Of a stretch of DNA of 64,000 nucleotides, positions 16,442 to 25,655 are shown in pieces. The DNA is from an uncultured Dehalococcoidia bacterium (GTDB lineage Bacteria; Chloroflexota; Dehalococcoidia; Lucifugimonadales; Lucifugimonadaceae), in assembly GCA_951812795.1 (NCBI GenBank), contig OX638325.1, positions 2,380,277-2,444,276 on the forward strand. The letters run 5' to 3'. Every line of letters starts with the position of its first letter. Position 1 is the stretch's first letter. Made by a program: the position numbers and the translations under genes. The notes beneath the pieces were generated by a model. The model searched no databases, was not told the origin of the DNA, and saw nothing but the letters and a program-made list of their open reading frames with translations.

Positions 16442-19400
16442 TCAAACACCCGCCTGCCCAGCGCGGATTACCGTCGTCGAGTGTTGAATTCGAACCCACA
16501 GAAATATCCATGTCACCGACGCGATCAACGCGGCTGAAATGATTCCGAATAGAACGCTGAGCATTGTGGTCCCGATCTTGACCGCCATCGGCGGTGCCAA
16601 AGTGGACGCATCTTTGCCGGCAAGATAGGGAAGCAATACTGCGCTGAGGATCAATCCGATCCCGGCACCGATAGCGAGTGAGATTACGGCGATGACAATC
16701 TGTTCGAGGCCGATCATTATCAGCATCTGCCGATTTGATAGTCCCATCGATTTCAAGACGGCGATTTCAAGACGGCGAAGTCGGTACGTAGTCCAACCCG
16801 TGACGAGGAAAGCGAGCACGGACACGGTTGTTACGGCGATGAAGCCAAACGCAAGGTAACCGTTCCATCCGGCGGCCGTCAGCGCGTCGCTCTTTGAGCG
16901 TGTGACCTCTGAACCGGCACGTTGCATAACACGCACCGACACATTATTGCGTGTCAGAAGATTATCGATTTCAAGTAATTCCGAGGATGCCGTATTGGGA
17001 GCGGAAATCCAGAGTTCGTTTGTAGCGTCAGCGCCGCGCGTTTGGTCAATCGATATGATGCGCTGGATCTCACGAAGGTCGGCTACCAAGTACGGCGATG
17101 ACACAGATGAAAATGTAGGAAAGAATTCGGTGAAAGCAACGAACTCGACAGTGGAACTGCGATTGCCTAAGAACAGTCGCGTCGTGTCGCCGATCTCCAG
17201 GCCTAACGCATCTTTGAACCAAGTGCTGCCTACAACCCTTAAGGCATCATCGGATGTCCCGATGCGTACCCCTTTCAACTGACCGAAACGCGGCGGTGAC
17301 CAAGTGAGAACAGCGCCATCGCCTGGTATCTCCGAATACGGGTCGATCCGAGCTCCCAAGTCGCCGAAACCAGCTCCTGCTGTTCGGCTATTGATTACGT
17401 CACGAAAATCGGTCAACAAGGTCAGAGCACCAGTCCGTGAGGCAGTGGAGATGTCTTTGATACGGACCGATCCGGTCCTTGGTAGCGGAGGCTCTTCGAT
17501 TGGGCGCCGAGATACGCCAATAAACTCCAACCAGAGGTCTCCGTTGTCGGCTGCGTCTCTTCGTAACGGCACCAATGGAATCCCGATCCTGCACCAATCG
17601 GGCGGTTCGAACCCTTTTTCATCCTCCAGCGGCACGGGTTCAGCGCATGTGTAAGGATTATCCACTGTTACAGAACGGGGTTCGAGGATGCCGATGCCCA
17701 CGGAGTGGTAAAGACCGGATTCATCTCGAATTCGAGCTACGAGACCTGTTTCAGACCGTTGAGTATCAGGTTTGACGAGGGCGGTGAGCCATTCGGCGTC
17801 TTTAGGTATCGCGAATCCATCGGTATCGACCGACTTGACGAGAGCCGCGAGTTCGGCAGGCGATTCGGATGCCAAATCAGACCGCCACCACACCGCGTTC
17901 GGAAACTCACTCGTATCGATGCCAAGCGCGGTTACGGGTTCGTTGCCGCTAGGTGCGGCGACTGTCCCAGCCGCCCGCGCCACGGGTGACATTGCCGCGT
18001 AACCAAAGTCTGCAGACATTTGATCAACGGCGCGATACAGATTGCTCCGGTTACTCACGATCATGCCCGAGAGTCGTATGTCCGCGCCGACCCGATACCT
18101 GGCGTCGTCGACCGCGTACTGATTGATTGAAGGCGAAAGGATTGCGAGTAAGACTCCGATACTCGCCGCGAGCATGATCAATAGCATCAGCCCCATGCTG
18201 GAGCGAGGGTTGCGGGCCAACGACCACAGTGCCAGCGGTATCGCTGGCGAGAAACGAAACGCCGAGGGCAATCGCGCCAACAATTCGGCAATCCCACCCA
18301 GCAGGAATGGCAAGAAACGGAGCAGAATTATGGCGCCGCCGGCCGCTGTAGCCGCGGGCATCGCTAGGGCTAGGCGGTTGCTGAATCCTTCTCCGAGCGC
18401 AGTACTCGATACATAGAGGTCTTCTTGCGAAAGTTGCCACAACGCGGCGACGCCGATACACAGCAGAACGACGTCCAGATAGTAGCGTTGGGCGAGGTTG
18501 CGGGTTGGTGGGCGAGCTAGACGGCTACTCAGCTCTTCGGCGGTGGATGTGTTGCGCCGGATGGATGGAAGAAGCAGAGCCATCACGCCAATCACTGTAG
18601 CCGTGACTGCCGCGACGACCGACTGAACTGAAAGACTAGCCGGCAAGATTTCGCCACCCGTGAGTTCAGTCAGGACCGGCAAACGCCCGGCCAAGGTAAC
18701 GCCGACCAATGCGATGACAATGCCAGCGAACAGCGAGATGAAGGCGATCAACAACGTCTCGCCAGTCATTAGCGCTATCTCTTGCGTAATAGTGGCGCCG
18801 CGCGCCCGTACCATTCCGCTTTCGCTGAAACGGACGTCGCGGGCCTGTCCAGCAACGATCGCCGAAAAGGCCAGCGCCGACAAAGCGATCACGGCACCCA
18901 CTGACAACATAAGCCCGCGCGAGATCTGCGAACTCGCTAAGAATGACCCAAGCGCGTCGTCTAATGTCGTGATGCGTTGGTATCCCTTTAATGCCTGCTT
19001 GAGAGTGTTTTGTTGACCTTCAAGGTCGTCCAATATGCGCTCAGCATCGCGGGAATGAATCTTATCGACATCGGTGTTGAAGACCCAGTAATATCGCAAC
19101 TCGGTATCGGGCATCTGGTTTTCGACTGCGTTGATGAGCGTCGATTCAGTTACCACCAAAGGCGCGAATACGAAGGCGGTGCTTGCCGCACCGAGGCCGG
19201 TGTCCATGGCGAACCATTGCAACTCGTCGGCGACGGAGCGTTCGTATATACCGACAACGCGAGCCTCGAAATCGATCTCCGTTGAGGTTGGAGAACTGAG
19301 TTGGATGATTTGCTCGACATCCACTCCGAGATATGCCGCGTCTGACGTTGAGATCGCGACCTCGACCGGCGCGGCTGCGCTCGCTGTTGAAGGCCATCGT

Positions 19401-19849
19401 CCCTCAATTAGCGATGCAACGTTCTCGATCCCACCGACATGCGCCAAGAACGTGCGGGCGTTCTCCCAAGGGATTAACGCCTTGTCAAAGGTGAGTGTCA
19501 CAGATTTGGCGGCCATGATCGGTCGATCAAGGATCGTGCCCAACTCACGAGTGCGTGTGTTAACGACGGTCTCCGCCAACTCTTCGTGTGCGGCTTGAGA
19601 GATCGAATCGAGCCGGGCACGGATCGAGACATTCAAGTCGTCTTGGCGGTGTCCGTCGAGGCTTTGTGACAGCGCAGATTGCCCGAGCGCGTCAAGGTAA
19701 ATGAACACACCCGCGGATACGGCGATGGCGATGGTTAATCCCACTAGCCGCAGACCGATGAAGGATTTTTCCGAAAAGGCGCGCCGCAGCACCAACCTCG
19801 GCAACGCGGCGATCGCCGCGCGACGTGATGAACCGAGTTGCTGATTCAC
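16442..19849 (-). CDS. Large FtsX-like permease, second of a pair
   Basis: This 1135-residue protein has an N-terminal membrane segment (about 28-50) and a large extracytoplasmic domain. A central block of membrane helices (about 310-570) contains RARGATITQEIALMTGETLL, and a second extracytoplasmic domain follows. The C-terminal core (about 1000-1125) has RRLEIAVLKSMGLSNRQMLIM, the coupling-helix signature of FtsX/MacB/LolCE permeases. Such proteins use an ABC ATPase to move or release lipids, lipoproteins or peptides, or to signal across the membrane. No ATPase gene is adjacent. The start overlaps the stop of the upstream permease by four bases, so the two probably form a heterodimer. Confidence 0.85.
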   Translation of the reverse strand: MNQQLGSSRRAAIAALPRLVLRRAFSEKSFIGLRLVGLTIAIAVSAGVFIYLDALGQSALSQSLDGHRQDDLNVSIRARLDSISQAAHEELAETVVNTRTRELGTILDRPIMAAKSVTLTFDKALIPWENARTFLAHVGGIENVASLIEGRWPSTASAAAPVEVAISTSDAAYLGVDVEQIIQLSSPTSTEIDFEARVVGIYERSVADELQWFAMDTGLGAASTAFVFAPLVVTESTLINAVENQMPDTELRYYWVFNTDVDKIHSRDAERILDDLEGQQNTLKQALKGYQRITTLDDALGSFLASSQISRGLMLSVGAVIALSALAFSAIVAGQARDVRFSESGMVRARGATITQEIALMTGETLLIAFISLFAGIVIALVGVTLAGRLPVLTELTGGEILPASLSVQSVVAAVTATVIGVMALLLPSIRRNTSTAEELSSRLARPPTRNLAQRYYLDVVLLCIGVAALWQLSQEDLYVSSTALGEGFSNRLALAMPAATAAGGAIILLRFLPFLLGGIAELLARLPSAFRFSPAIPLALWSLARNPRSSMGLMLLIMLAASIGVLLAILSPSINQYAVDDARYRVGADIRLSGMIVSNRSNLYRAVDQMSADFGYAAMSPVARAAGTVAAPSGNEPVTALGIDTSEFPNAVWWRSDLASESPAELAALVKSVDTDGFAIPKDAEWLTALVKPDTQRSETGLVARIRDESGLYHSVGIGILEPRSVTVDNPYTCAEPVPLEDEKGFEPPDWCRIGIPLVPLRRDAADNGDLWLEFIGVSRRPIEEPPLPRTGSVRIKDISTASRTGALTLLTDFRDVINSRTAGAGFGDLGARIDPYSEIPGDGAVLTWSPPRFGQLKGVRIGTSDDALRVVGSTWFKDALGLEIGDTTRLFLGNRSSTVEFVAFTEFFPTFSSVSSPYLVADLREIQRIISIDQTRGADATNELWISAPNTASSELLEIDNLLTRNNVSVRVMQRAGSEVTRSKSDALTAAGWNGYLAFGFIAVTTVSVLAFLVTGWTTYRLRRLEIAVLKSMGLSNRQMLIMIGLEQIVIAVISLAIGAGIGLILSAVLLPYLAGKDASTLAPPMAVKIGTTMLSVLFGIISAALIASVTWIFLWVRIQHSTTVIRAGQAGV

Positions 19850-22800
19850 GACGCCTGTGACGTCCTGATCCTGGCGGCGACGGTGTCATTGGGTTTCATA
19901 CCGGTCCAGACCACCGGTGCGAGTGCCACGCACGCCAATAGGATCGCTACCGTGACCACAGGCAACCAATCAACTTGCAGCAACATCGGCGGCAATGCAG
20001 TTTCACCCGTTGAAGTCCTTGTCATTCGGTCGGCGATGAACGTGACGCCGTAAATCCCGCCAATCGCACCGAGCGCGTAACCGAGCCCCAACGAGATGAG
20101 TGTACGCATCGCCGTCTCCATGACTACGCCAAACCGACTGCCGCCAAGCGATTCGACCAGAGCGTTGTCTAATCGGGTCAAATCCCGGTTGTGGAGCGTG
20201 ACTGCAAATGCCGTTACGAGAGCGATTATCACAGCGGAACCCGAGATCAGACTGCCGACGATCCGCCAACCGGCGGCATCTCCGAGTCGCGTAACCGATT
20301 CCGCCTCCTGCGCATCGCGGTCAGAAACCCGCAACGATGGCTCGATACTCTTGATCCTCGCAATTCGATCGCTGTGCGTCGGTTCGCCGTCGACCCTCAG
20401 GAAAAGTTCGGCAGAATTTGAGAGGAACGGTTCGCTGACCGGGGTCAAGTATGAGAGAAGCGCATCAACGTTCGCAACGGCGAAGGGCTGGGCTTGATCA
20501 TTCATCGTCGGGAATAGGTCGAAAGCTCCACGGATTTCGAAAGGCACAAAACGTCCATAGGCTTTTCCAGTGAATCGGTCGCCAACAGACAGGCCTGCGT
20601 CGTTCAAAAGGACCGGATTGACAAGAATCGGGACCGTGATCGGCCCCGATTCGGAATAATAGACGCCACGAACGCCGTCGTCCGTCCCGCGTCCCATCAC
20701 GAGCCGTAGCGACCGACCGTCTCGACTTTCAACGGCACCGTCGGTCACGACGCTGATTACGATATCGTCGTCGACCGATGTTGCAATCGCCTGCCAATTG
20801 TTGGCCTCGGAGAATTCGGCAATAGGTTCAGTCTGACCTGTTTCATTGACCGCGTATATGGAGTCGATGATCAACGATGCGGCACTGCCGATCGGGGAGG
20901 TTGGAGGTTCGTAGATCTCCACCGCCAAAATTCGCAATGGACGGACGAGGCCAGGCCGGATTACGCCTTCAACCATTTGCCAGGAATCTTCGGTCTGGGT
21001 GCCGTCGGTTGGAGCCAAGCGAACTGTATGTGTAGTACCTTCCCCATCCATCAAACGAGCCCAGATATCAACCCTTCCATTGCTCGTGCGTTGTAATCGG
21101 ACCCACGCACTGATGTTGACGACGTCGTCAGGTACCGGTAAGGATTCAGTCGGCGTGAATTCGGATATCCTCGACATCAACTCGTGAATCGGTTGCTCAG
21201 CGAAGTCGGACCGAAAATCGGCGATCTCACCAAACTCGTCCGGTCTCAAGGACAGCATCGTAAAGCTTGAAGCTGCGTCGCCGGCCCCGGTTCGAGCCGC
21301 CGCTCGGGCCCCCCATGTATGTGCTGTTACCCAATCCAAGTCGGCAATCTCGGAGACGACGACGTTGTCTGAGCCTCTGAAGCCGTCGATGCCGGATATC
21401 CGTATCTCGGAAGCGGTTGCAAATTCGATGCGGTCCTGGGCGTTCTCGCCGAGAGTTGTGGAAAGTCCAATAGCGTTGATGACGACGATCATCGTTCCGG
21501 CGGCGAGCAGCATGAGGACCGCATGGCGCATCGTGGATCGCGAGAAGACCTTGAGAGCGAGTGTCAACATTGCGTGAATATTGAAGCGAGCGAGCCGTTC
21601 GAAGACGACGCCGGTGAATCGGAAAAGCCGCAACGCGATCAGCGACGCGGCAACAGCTGCGACGATAGGGAGCGAAGTCGCGAGCACGTTGAGGTCGGTC
21701 AGGCCATCTTCGCGTTGGACGAAAAGCGATCCACGTCCGTTCAGTTCGAATATCACCGCGGACGCTGCGATGACTATCCCTAGGTCAAGATTCGCGCGCC
21801 AGAACCAAGGTGACTGTGAGTCGCGGAGTCGAGTTAGGTTCCGCACGATAGTGCCGGGGCGCGCAAACACAGCAGGTCCGATATAGATCAATAGCAAAGC
21901 GCCAACCACGGTTCCGGACCAGAGCAATTGTTCCGGAAGGAAACGATACCGGAATGGTTGACCTCCGGTTAGGTCCTGAAAAGAACCCAATTGGCCGAGC
22001 AGGGGTACGATGATCGACGCGAGCAATGGCCCAACGATTGCCGGGATTAGAAGTAACACGAGCGCGTAAAACGCGATTGCGGTTATGAGTTGATCGCGGT
22101 CGGCACCGCGAACCTTGAGCATCAAGTCTTCCGGTACCCATCGACGCGAGACAATGCTCGTGTTTAGTGCTAGGACGAAGATCGCAAAAGCCGCGAACAA
22201 TGCGCCGCTGATCATGGTCGTAGTGTTCGTAAACGTCAACTGTCGTTGAAGGGTGCGCAATGCCGATTCGAGACCCGAGAATGATGACGACGAGGGAAGC
22301 AGTTTAGCTGCGTCGGTCCGGAAACGGTCGATAGCGTCGAGATAGTCGCCTGCGCCGATTCGCTCCAACTCATCCGCGTCGACGTAAAACATTTTCCAGA
22401 GTTGCCCGATGTCCGCGATGCCCCGATTCGCGACACGCTCCATCATCCCGTTCGACGTATAAGCGATGATCGCGGGCCATCCGCCCGTCGGCCCTTGTTC
22501 TGGGTCGAACAAAGTGGACGATAGTCCTTGCCAAACCTCATGGTCCGGATCGTCAATGCGGTATATGCCGGTTACACGAGGGGTGCTGTGCACGATATTT
22601 GTGGGTGGAACCGTCAGTCGTAACACGTCGCCAACGTTGATGCCAAATTGGTTGGCGACTTTATCGAGGACGGCAATCTCGAGTTCGCCGTTGGCGTTGG
22701 TCTCCGATGGGAATGCCCCCGATACCAACGAAATCGGAACTGTTTGACCATGGAAGGTTTGGTAGACAAGAACCGATCCTGGTGGTCCAAAACGATCGTT

Positions 22801-23130
22801 GATCTGGCTGAGATTCAGAGACCCGGAGCGGACGAAAGTCGAGGTGTCGCGAATTGCCGTACCGAGTTGTGTACCGATCTTTTCGGCCGTCTCCTCGGTC
22901 GATCTGATCGCCGCAGAGTTGAACGTCATCTCGCGGACATGCACCCACGCGCCCATCTGCGACGGATTGAAACGGTCGAGAGTTCTGCGCAACCCGAGTT
23001 GTTCGATGGATTCGAAATAAAGAGGAGCGGCGGAGATGACCGTGACGGCAAGGAGCGCGCTCAGTGAAGCAATGATAAGGAAGACCAATTCGCCGCGGCT
23101 CTTCCGCACGGAGATACCCTGAAGATTCAC
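19846..23130 (-). CDS. Large FtsX-like permease, first of a pair
   Basis: This protein of about 1094 residues is built like its neighbour. An N-terminal anchor (VFLIIASLSALLAVTVISAAPLYF) is followed by a big soluble domain, then central membrane helices with VPEDLMLKVRGADRDQLITAIAFYALVLL. A second soluble domain of lectin-like beta composition comes next (QMVEGVIRP, LRILAVEIYEPP). The C-terminal FtsX core reads TRLDNALVESLGGSRFGVVM and ends GMKPNDTVAARIRTSQAS. I chose the GTG at 23130. Longer readings would run into the oppositely directed enolase-family gene. A TATACG-like box lies ten bases upstream, so the mRNA may be leaderless. The transported substrate is unknown. Confidence 0.83.
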   Translation of the reverse strand: MNLQGISVRKSRGELVFLIIASLSALLAVTVISAAPLYFESIEQLGLRRTLDRFNPSQMGAWVHVREMTFNSAAIRSTEETAEKIGTQLGTAIRDTSTFVRSGSLNLSQINDRFGPPGSVLVYQTFHGQTVPISLVSGAFPSETNANGELEIAVLDKVANQFGINVGDVLRLTVPPTNIVHSTPRVTGIYRIDDPDHEVWQGLSSTLFDPEQGPTGGWPAIIAYTSNGMMERVANRGIADIGQLWKMFYVDADELERIGAGDYLDAIDRFRTDAAKLLPSSSSFSGLESALRTLQRQLTFTNTTTMISGALFAAFAIFVLALNTSIVSRRWVPEDLMLKVRGADRDQLITAIAFYALVLLLIPAIVGPLLASIIVPLLGQLGSFQDLTGGQPFRYRFLPEQLLWSGTVVGALLLIYIGPAVFARPGTIVRNLTRLRDSQSPWFWRANLDLGIVIAASAVIFELNGRGSLFVQREDGLTDLNVLATSLPIVAAVAASLIALRLFRFTGVVFERLARFNIHAMLTLALKVFSRSTMRHAVLMLLAAGTMIVVINAIGLSTTLGENAQDRIEFATASEIRISGIDGFRGSDNVVVSEIADLDWVTAHTWGARAAARTGAGDAASSFTMLSLRPDEFGEIADFRSDFAEQPIHELMSRISEFTPTESLPVPDDVVNISAWVRLQRTSNGRVDIWARLMDGEGTTHTVRLAPTDGTQTEDSWQMVEGVIRPGLVRPLRILAVEIYEPPTSPIGSAASLIIDSIYAVNETGQTEPIAEFSEANNWQAIATSVDDDIVISVVTDGAVESRDGRSLRLVMGRGTDDGVRGVYYSESGPITVPILVNPVLLNDAGLSVGDRFTGKAYGRFVPFEIRGAFDLFPTMNDQAQPFAVANVDALLSYLTPVSEPFLSNSAELFLRVDGEPTHSDRIARIKSIEPSLRVSDRDAQEAESVTRLGDAAGWRIVGSLISGSAVIIALVTAFAVTLHNRDLTRLDNALVESLGGSRFGVVMETAMRTLISLGLGYALGAIGGIYGVTFIADRMTRTSTGETALPPMLLQVDWLPVVTVAILLACVALAPVVWTGMKPNDTVAARIRTSQAS

Positions 23131-23209
23131 AACCGAATAGCGTATATCAGGTGCATATAATTGCCGCAGCAACCCTAACCTGCAACGGACAATCAGAAAT
23201 GGATATCCA

Positions 23210-24343
23210 GTGGCGAATATCAAAATCGAAAAACTAGAAACCTTCGTCGCAGTCAACTGGATGATGGTGCGCATCACGACCGATAACGGAATCCAAGGCA
23301 TCGGAGAATCTACGTTTTTTGGTTGGCCTGGAGCCGCCGAAAACGTTGTCCTTTCGTTCGAGCCGTACCTCATCGGGCAAGACCCGCTGAGAGCCGAGCA
23401 CCACTGGAACTACATGTATCGTGCCAAGTCCATGCGAGGGGGTGCGATCGGAGGTGGGATCAGCGCTATCGATCAGGCCTTGTGGGACATAAAAGGTAAG
23501 TATTTCGAAGCACCTGTGTGGCAGTTACTTGGTGGCAAAGCGCGCGATGCAGTTCGCGCGATGCTTGTGCTGCCAACTGGAACTCTGGGAGAGGTGGCGA
23601 ACGCCGCGGCCGCGGCTAAGGCGGATGGCTTCACCGCGGTCAAGTGCCTCTTGTATCAGCACGACCATGCGCCGATGCGACATAGTGAACGCATCCAAGA
23701 CCTCGTAGACCGCACCGCAGCCGTGCGAGATGCGGTCGGATGGGACATGGATGTGGGTATCGAGATTCACCGCAACATGATTCCGGGCGAGGCCATCGTG
23801 TTGGCACAGGAAATTGAGAAATTCAGGCCGTATTTCTTCGAAGACCCGGTTGCACCCGATTCGATACTCTCATTCGGCGAGGTGTCCGAAAAGACTCGCA
23901 TCCCGATGGCCGCTGGGGAGCGCAACCTGACCATTTGGGAGTTTCGGGAATACATCGAGGCGGCGGGTGTGCATCATGTCCGGCCTGATATTGGTGTTGC
24001 CGGGGGCTTCACGCACTGCAAGAAGATCTGCGCGATCGCAGAGTCGCACCATCAAGGCATCATTCCTCACGCAGTTCCGTCCGGTCCAGTTGCAACGGCG
24101 GCACACGTTCAGCTAGGGGCGTGCGTTCCGAACTACGAGGTGCAGGAGCACGTTTACGAAGAAAGCTCGCCGTACTCGGATGTCGTTAAAGAGATCATCA
24201 AGCTGGAATCGGGCTGGCTGCAAATCCCCGAGGTCCCGGGCATCGGCGTCGAACTCGATGAAGAAGGTATCGCCAAGCACCCGTACACTTTCGGACCAAT
24301 CGGGGGCGCGTTGCGGGATGACGGCTCGGTAGCGTTGAGATAA
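23210..24343 (+). CDS. Enolase-superfamily (mandelate racemase/galactonate dehydratase-like) enzyme
   Basis: This 377-residue protein has the capping domain (ITTDNGIQGIGEST, SAIDQALWDIKGK) and the barrel typical of sugar-acid dehydratases. Metal ligands appear in FFEDPVAPDS and AAGERN, with a catalytic His in IIPHAVPSGPVATAAHVQ. The first ligand position, usually Asp in the family, reads Glu in VGIEIHRN, with the His two residues on retained. The likely reaction is dehydration of an aldonic acid to a 2-keto-3-deoxy acid, but the substrate is not readable. The start is GTG without a clear ribosome binding site. It lies 46 bases before the Gfo/Idh/MocA gene, and the pair suggests sugar or sugar-acid oxidation. 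Confidence 0.88.
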   Translation: MANIKIEKLETFVAVNWMMVRITTDNGIQGIGESTFFGWPGAAENVVLSFEPYLIGQDPLRAEHHWNYMYRAKSMRGGAIGGGISAIDQALWDIKGKYFEAPVWQLLGGKARDAVRAMLVLPTGTLGEVANAAAAAKADGFTAVKCLLYQHDHAPMRHSERIQDLVDRTAAVRDAVGWDMDVGIEIHRNMIPGEAIVLAQEIEKFRPYFFEDPVAPDSILSFGEVSEKTRIPMAAGERNLTIWEFREYIEAAGVHHVRPDIGVAGGFTHCKKICAIAESHHQGIIPHAVPSGPVATAAHVQLGACVPNYEVQEHVYEESSPYSDVVKEIIKLESGWLQIPEVPGIGVELDEEGIAKHPYTFGPIGGALRDDGSVALR

Positions 24344-24389
24344 CCGGTCCCCGATTGACGGTTGAATGGTCGTTGAAAGGAAACATAAA

Positions 24390-25655
24390 TTGAGTCTGAA
24401 TTTGGGATTGGTTGGATGCGGTGGTATGGGTATGCGACATGCCCACGGATACATCGAGATGCGGAAGCATTTCGATTCCTTCACGTTGTCCGCGGTGTGC
24501 GATCGCCACAAAGCGGCAGCAAACGGTGTCGCATCGGCGGTCGAGGATGCGACCGGACATCGCCCGCAAGTATTTACGGATTATGAAGCAATGCTCGCGT
24601 CTGGCGTCCATGCGGTCGATATCGTGACGGACACGCGAATGCATCACACCTTCGCGTTGCAGGCATTCGACGCCGGAGTTCACATCCTGACCGAGAAACC
24701 GATGGCCCTTACGATGAAAGCGTGCCGACTCATGCGAGACGTCGCTGAGGAAAAGGGTCTGGTGCTCTCGATCGGCGAGCAGTATCGTCGCGATCCCATG
24801 AATCGACTCGCCAAGGCGCTGCTCGACGCTGGCGCGATCGGCGAGCCAGGCTTCGCAATGAAGGTTTCGGTTGGAGGCGGTTCCGCGCTGATGCACGATA
24901 CCGGATGGCGGGCGTTGAAATCACGCGCCGGCAGCATCATCATCGAACAAGGCGTACACGAGGCTGATCTGCTTATCTACTTCCTTGGAGATATCGAGTC
25001 GTTGTCGGCGCATACCGGGCTTTTCGCTCCTGTCCGAACACGGGAAGGGATGACAGGTCAAATCGCACAGTTCTACTCGCATCGCGTCGAAGACGCTTTC
25101 GCCAATCAGGAGACGGTTGAGATCGACCAAGAGGACACTGCGATCGGGATCCTGAGTTTCGCTTCAGGCGCGATTGGTCAACTTACGATCACCAACGCCT
25201 CGATCGGTTACGGAGCGGGCATCAACACCATTCACGGTAGCGCGGGCACTATGCAGATGCCACCGACCCGAACCGGCGTACCCCCAAGCATCTACCTAGA
25301 ATCAGCGCAAGAGCCGCTCAGCCAACAGCAGATGCTTGAATTAGTGCCCGATTGGGAACTAGATGAAGTTACGGCGACGTTCTTCGGTGGAACGAGGAGA
25401 ATGGGTTCTTATGAGGTTGGTTTCGAGGCCATCGACCGCATTTTGGTGGCTATCGAAATGAAGGAGTTGGCATCGGCAATAGAATCGAACTGTAGAAAAG
25501 TCGAAGTCGATGCCGAGGTTGGGATGAAAGCCTTAGCAGTTTCCTATGGAATACTAGAATCTGGCAACTCCAGACAACCGGTTTCGCTCGTCGACATTAT
25601 GGACGGTTCCGTTGCCGAATATCAATCCGAGATCGACCGCGAGGCGGGAATCTGA
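24390..25655 (+). CDS. Gfo/Idh/MocA-family NAD(P)-dependent oxidoreductase
   Basis: This protein of about 420 residues has the Rossmann fingerprint LGLVGCGGMGMRHA at the N-terminus. The family lysine lies in ILTEKPMALT, the substrate-domain helix in IIIEQGVHEADLLIYFLGD, and the C-terminal beta sheet typical of sugar dehydrogenases is present. Members oxidise or reduce sugars, inositols or their derivatives with NAD(P). The TTG at 24390 is preferred because GAAAGGAAA lies just upstream and the Rossmann strand begins immediately. An in-frame ATG at 24366 adds eight residues. It is likely co-transcribed with the preceding enolase-family gene. The frame of the following haem protein begins inside its last 44 bases. 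Confidence 0.88.
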   Translation: MSLNLGLVGCGGMGMRHAHGYIEMRKHFDSFTLSAVCDRHKAAANGVASAVEDATGHRPQVFTDYEAMLASGVHAVDIVTDTRMHHTFALQAFDAGVHILTEKPMALTMKACRLMRDVAEEKGLVLSIGEQYRRDPMNRLAKALLDAGAIGEPGFAMKVSVGGGSALMHDTGWRALKSRAGSIIIEQGVHEADLLIYFLGDIESLSAHTGLFAPVRTREGMTGQIAQFYSHRVEDAFANQETVEIDQEDTAIGILSFASGAIGQLTITNASIGYGAGINTIHGSAGTMQMPPTRTGVPPSIYLESAQEPLSQQQMLELVPDWELDEVTATFFGGTRRMGSYEVGFEAIDRILVAIEMKELASAIESNCRKVEVDAEVGMKALAVSYGILESGNSRQPVSLVDIMDGSVAEYQSEIDREAGI

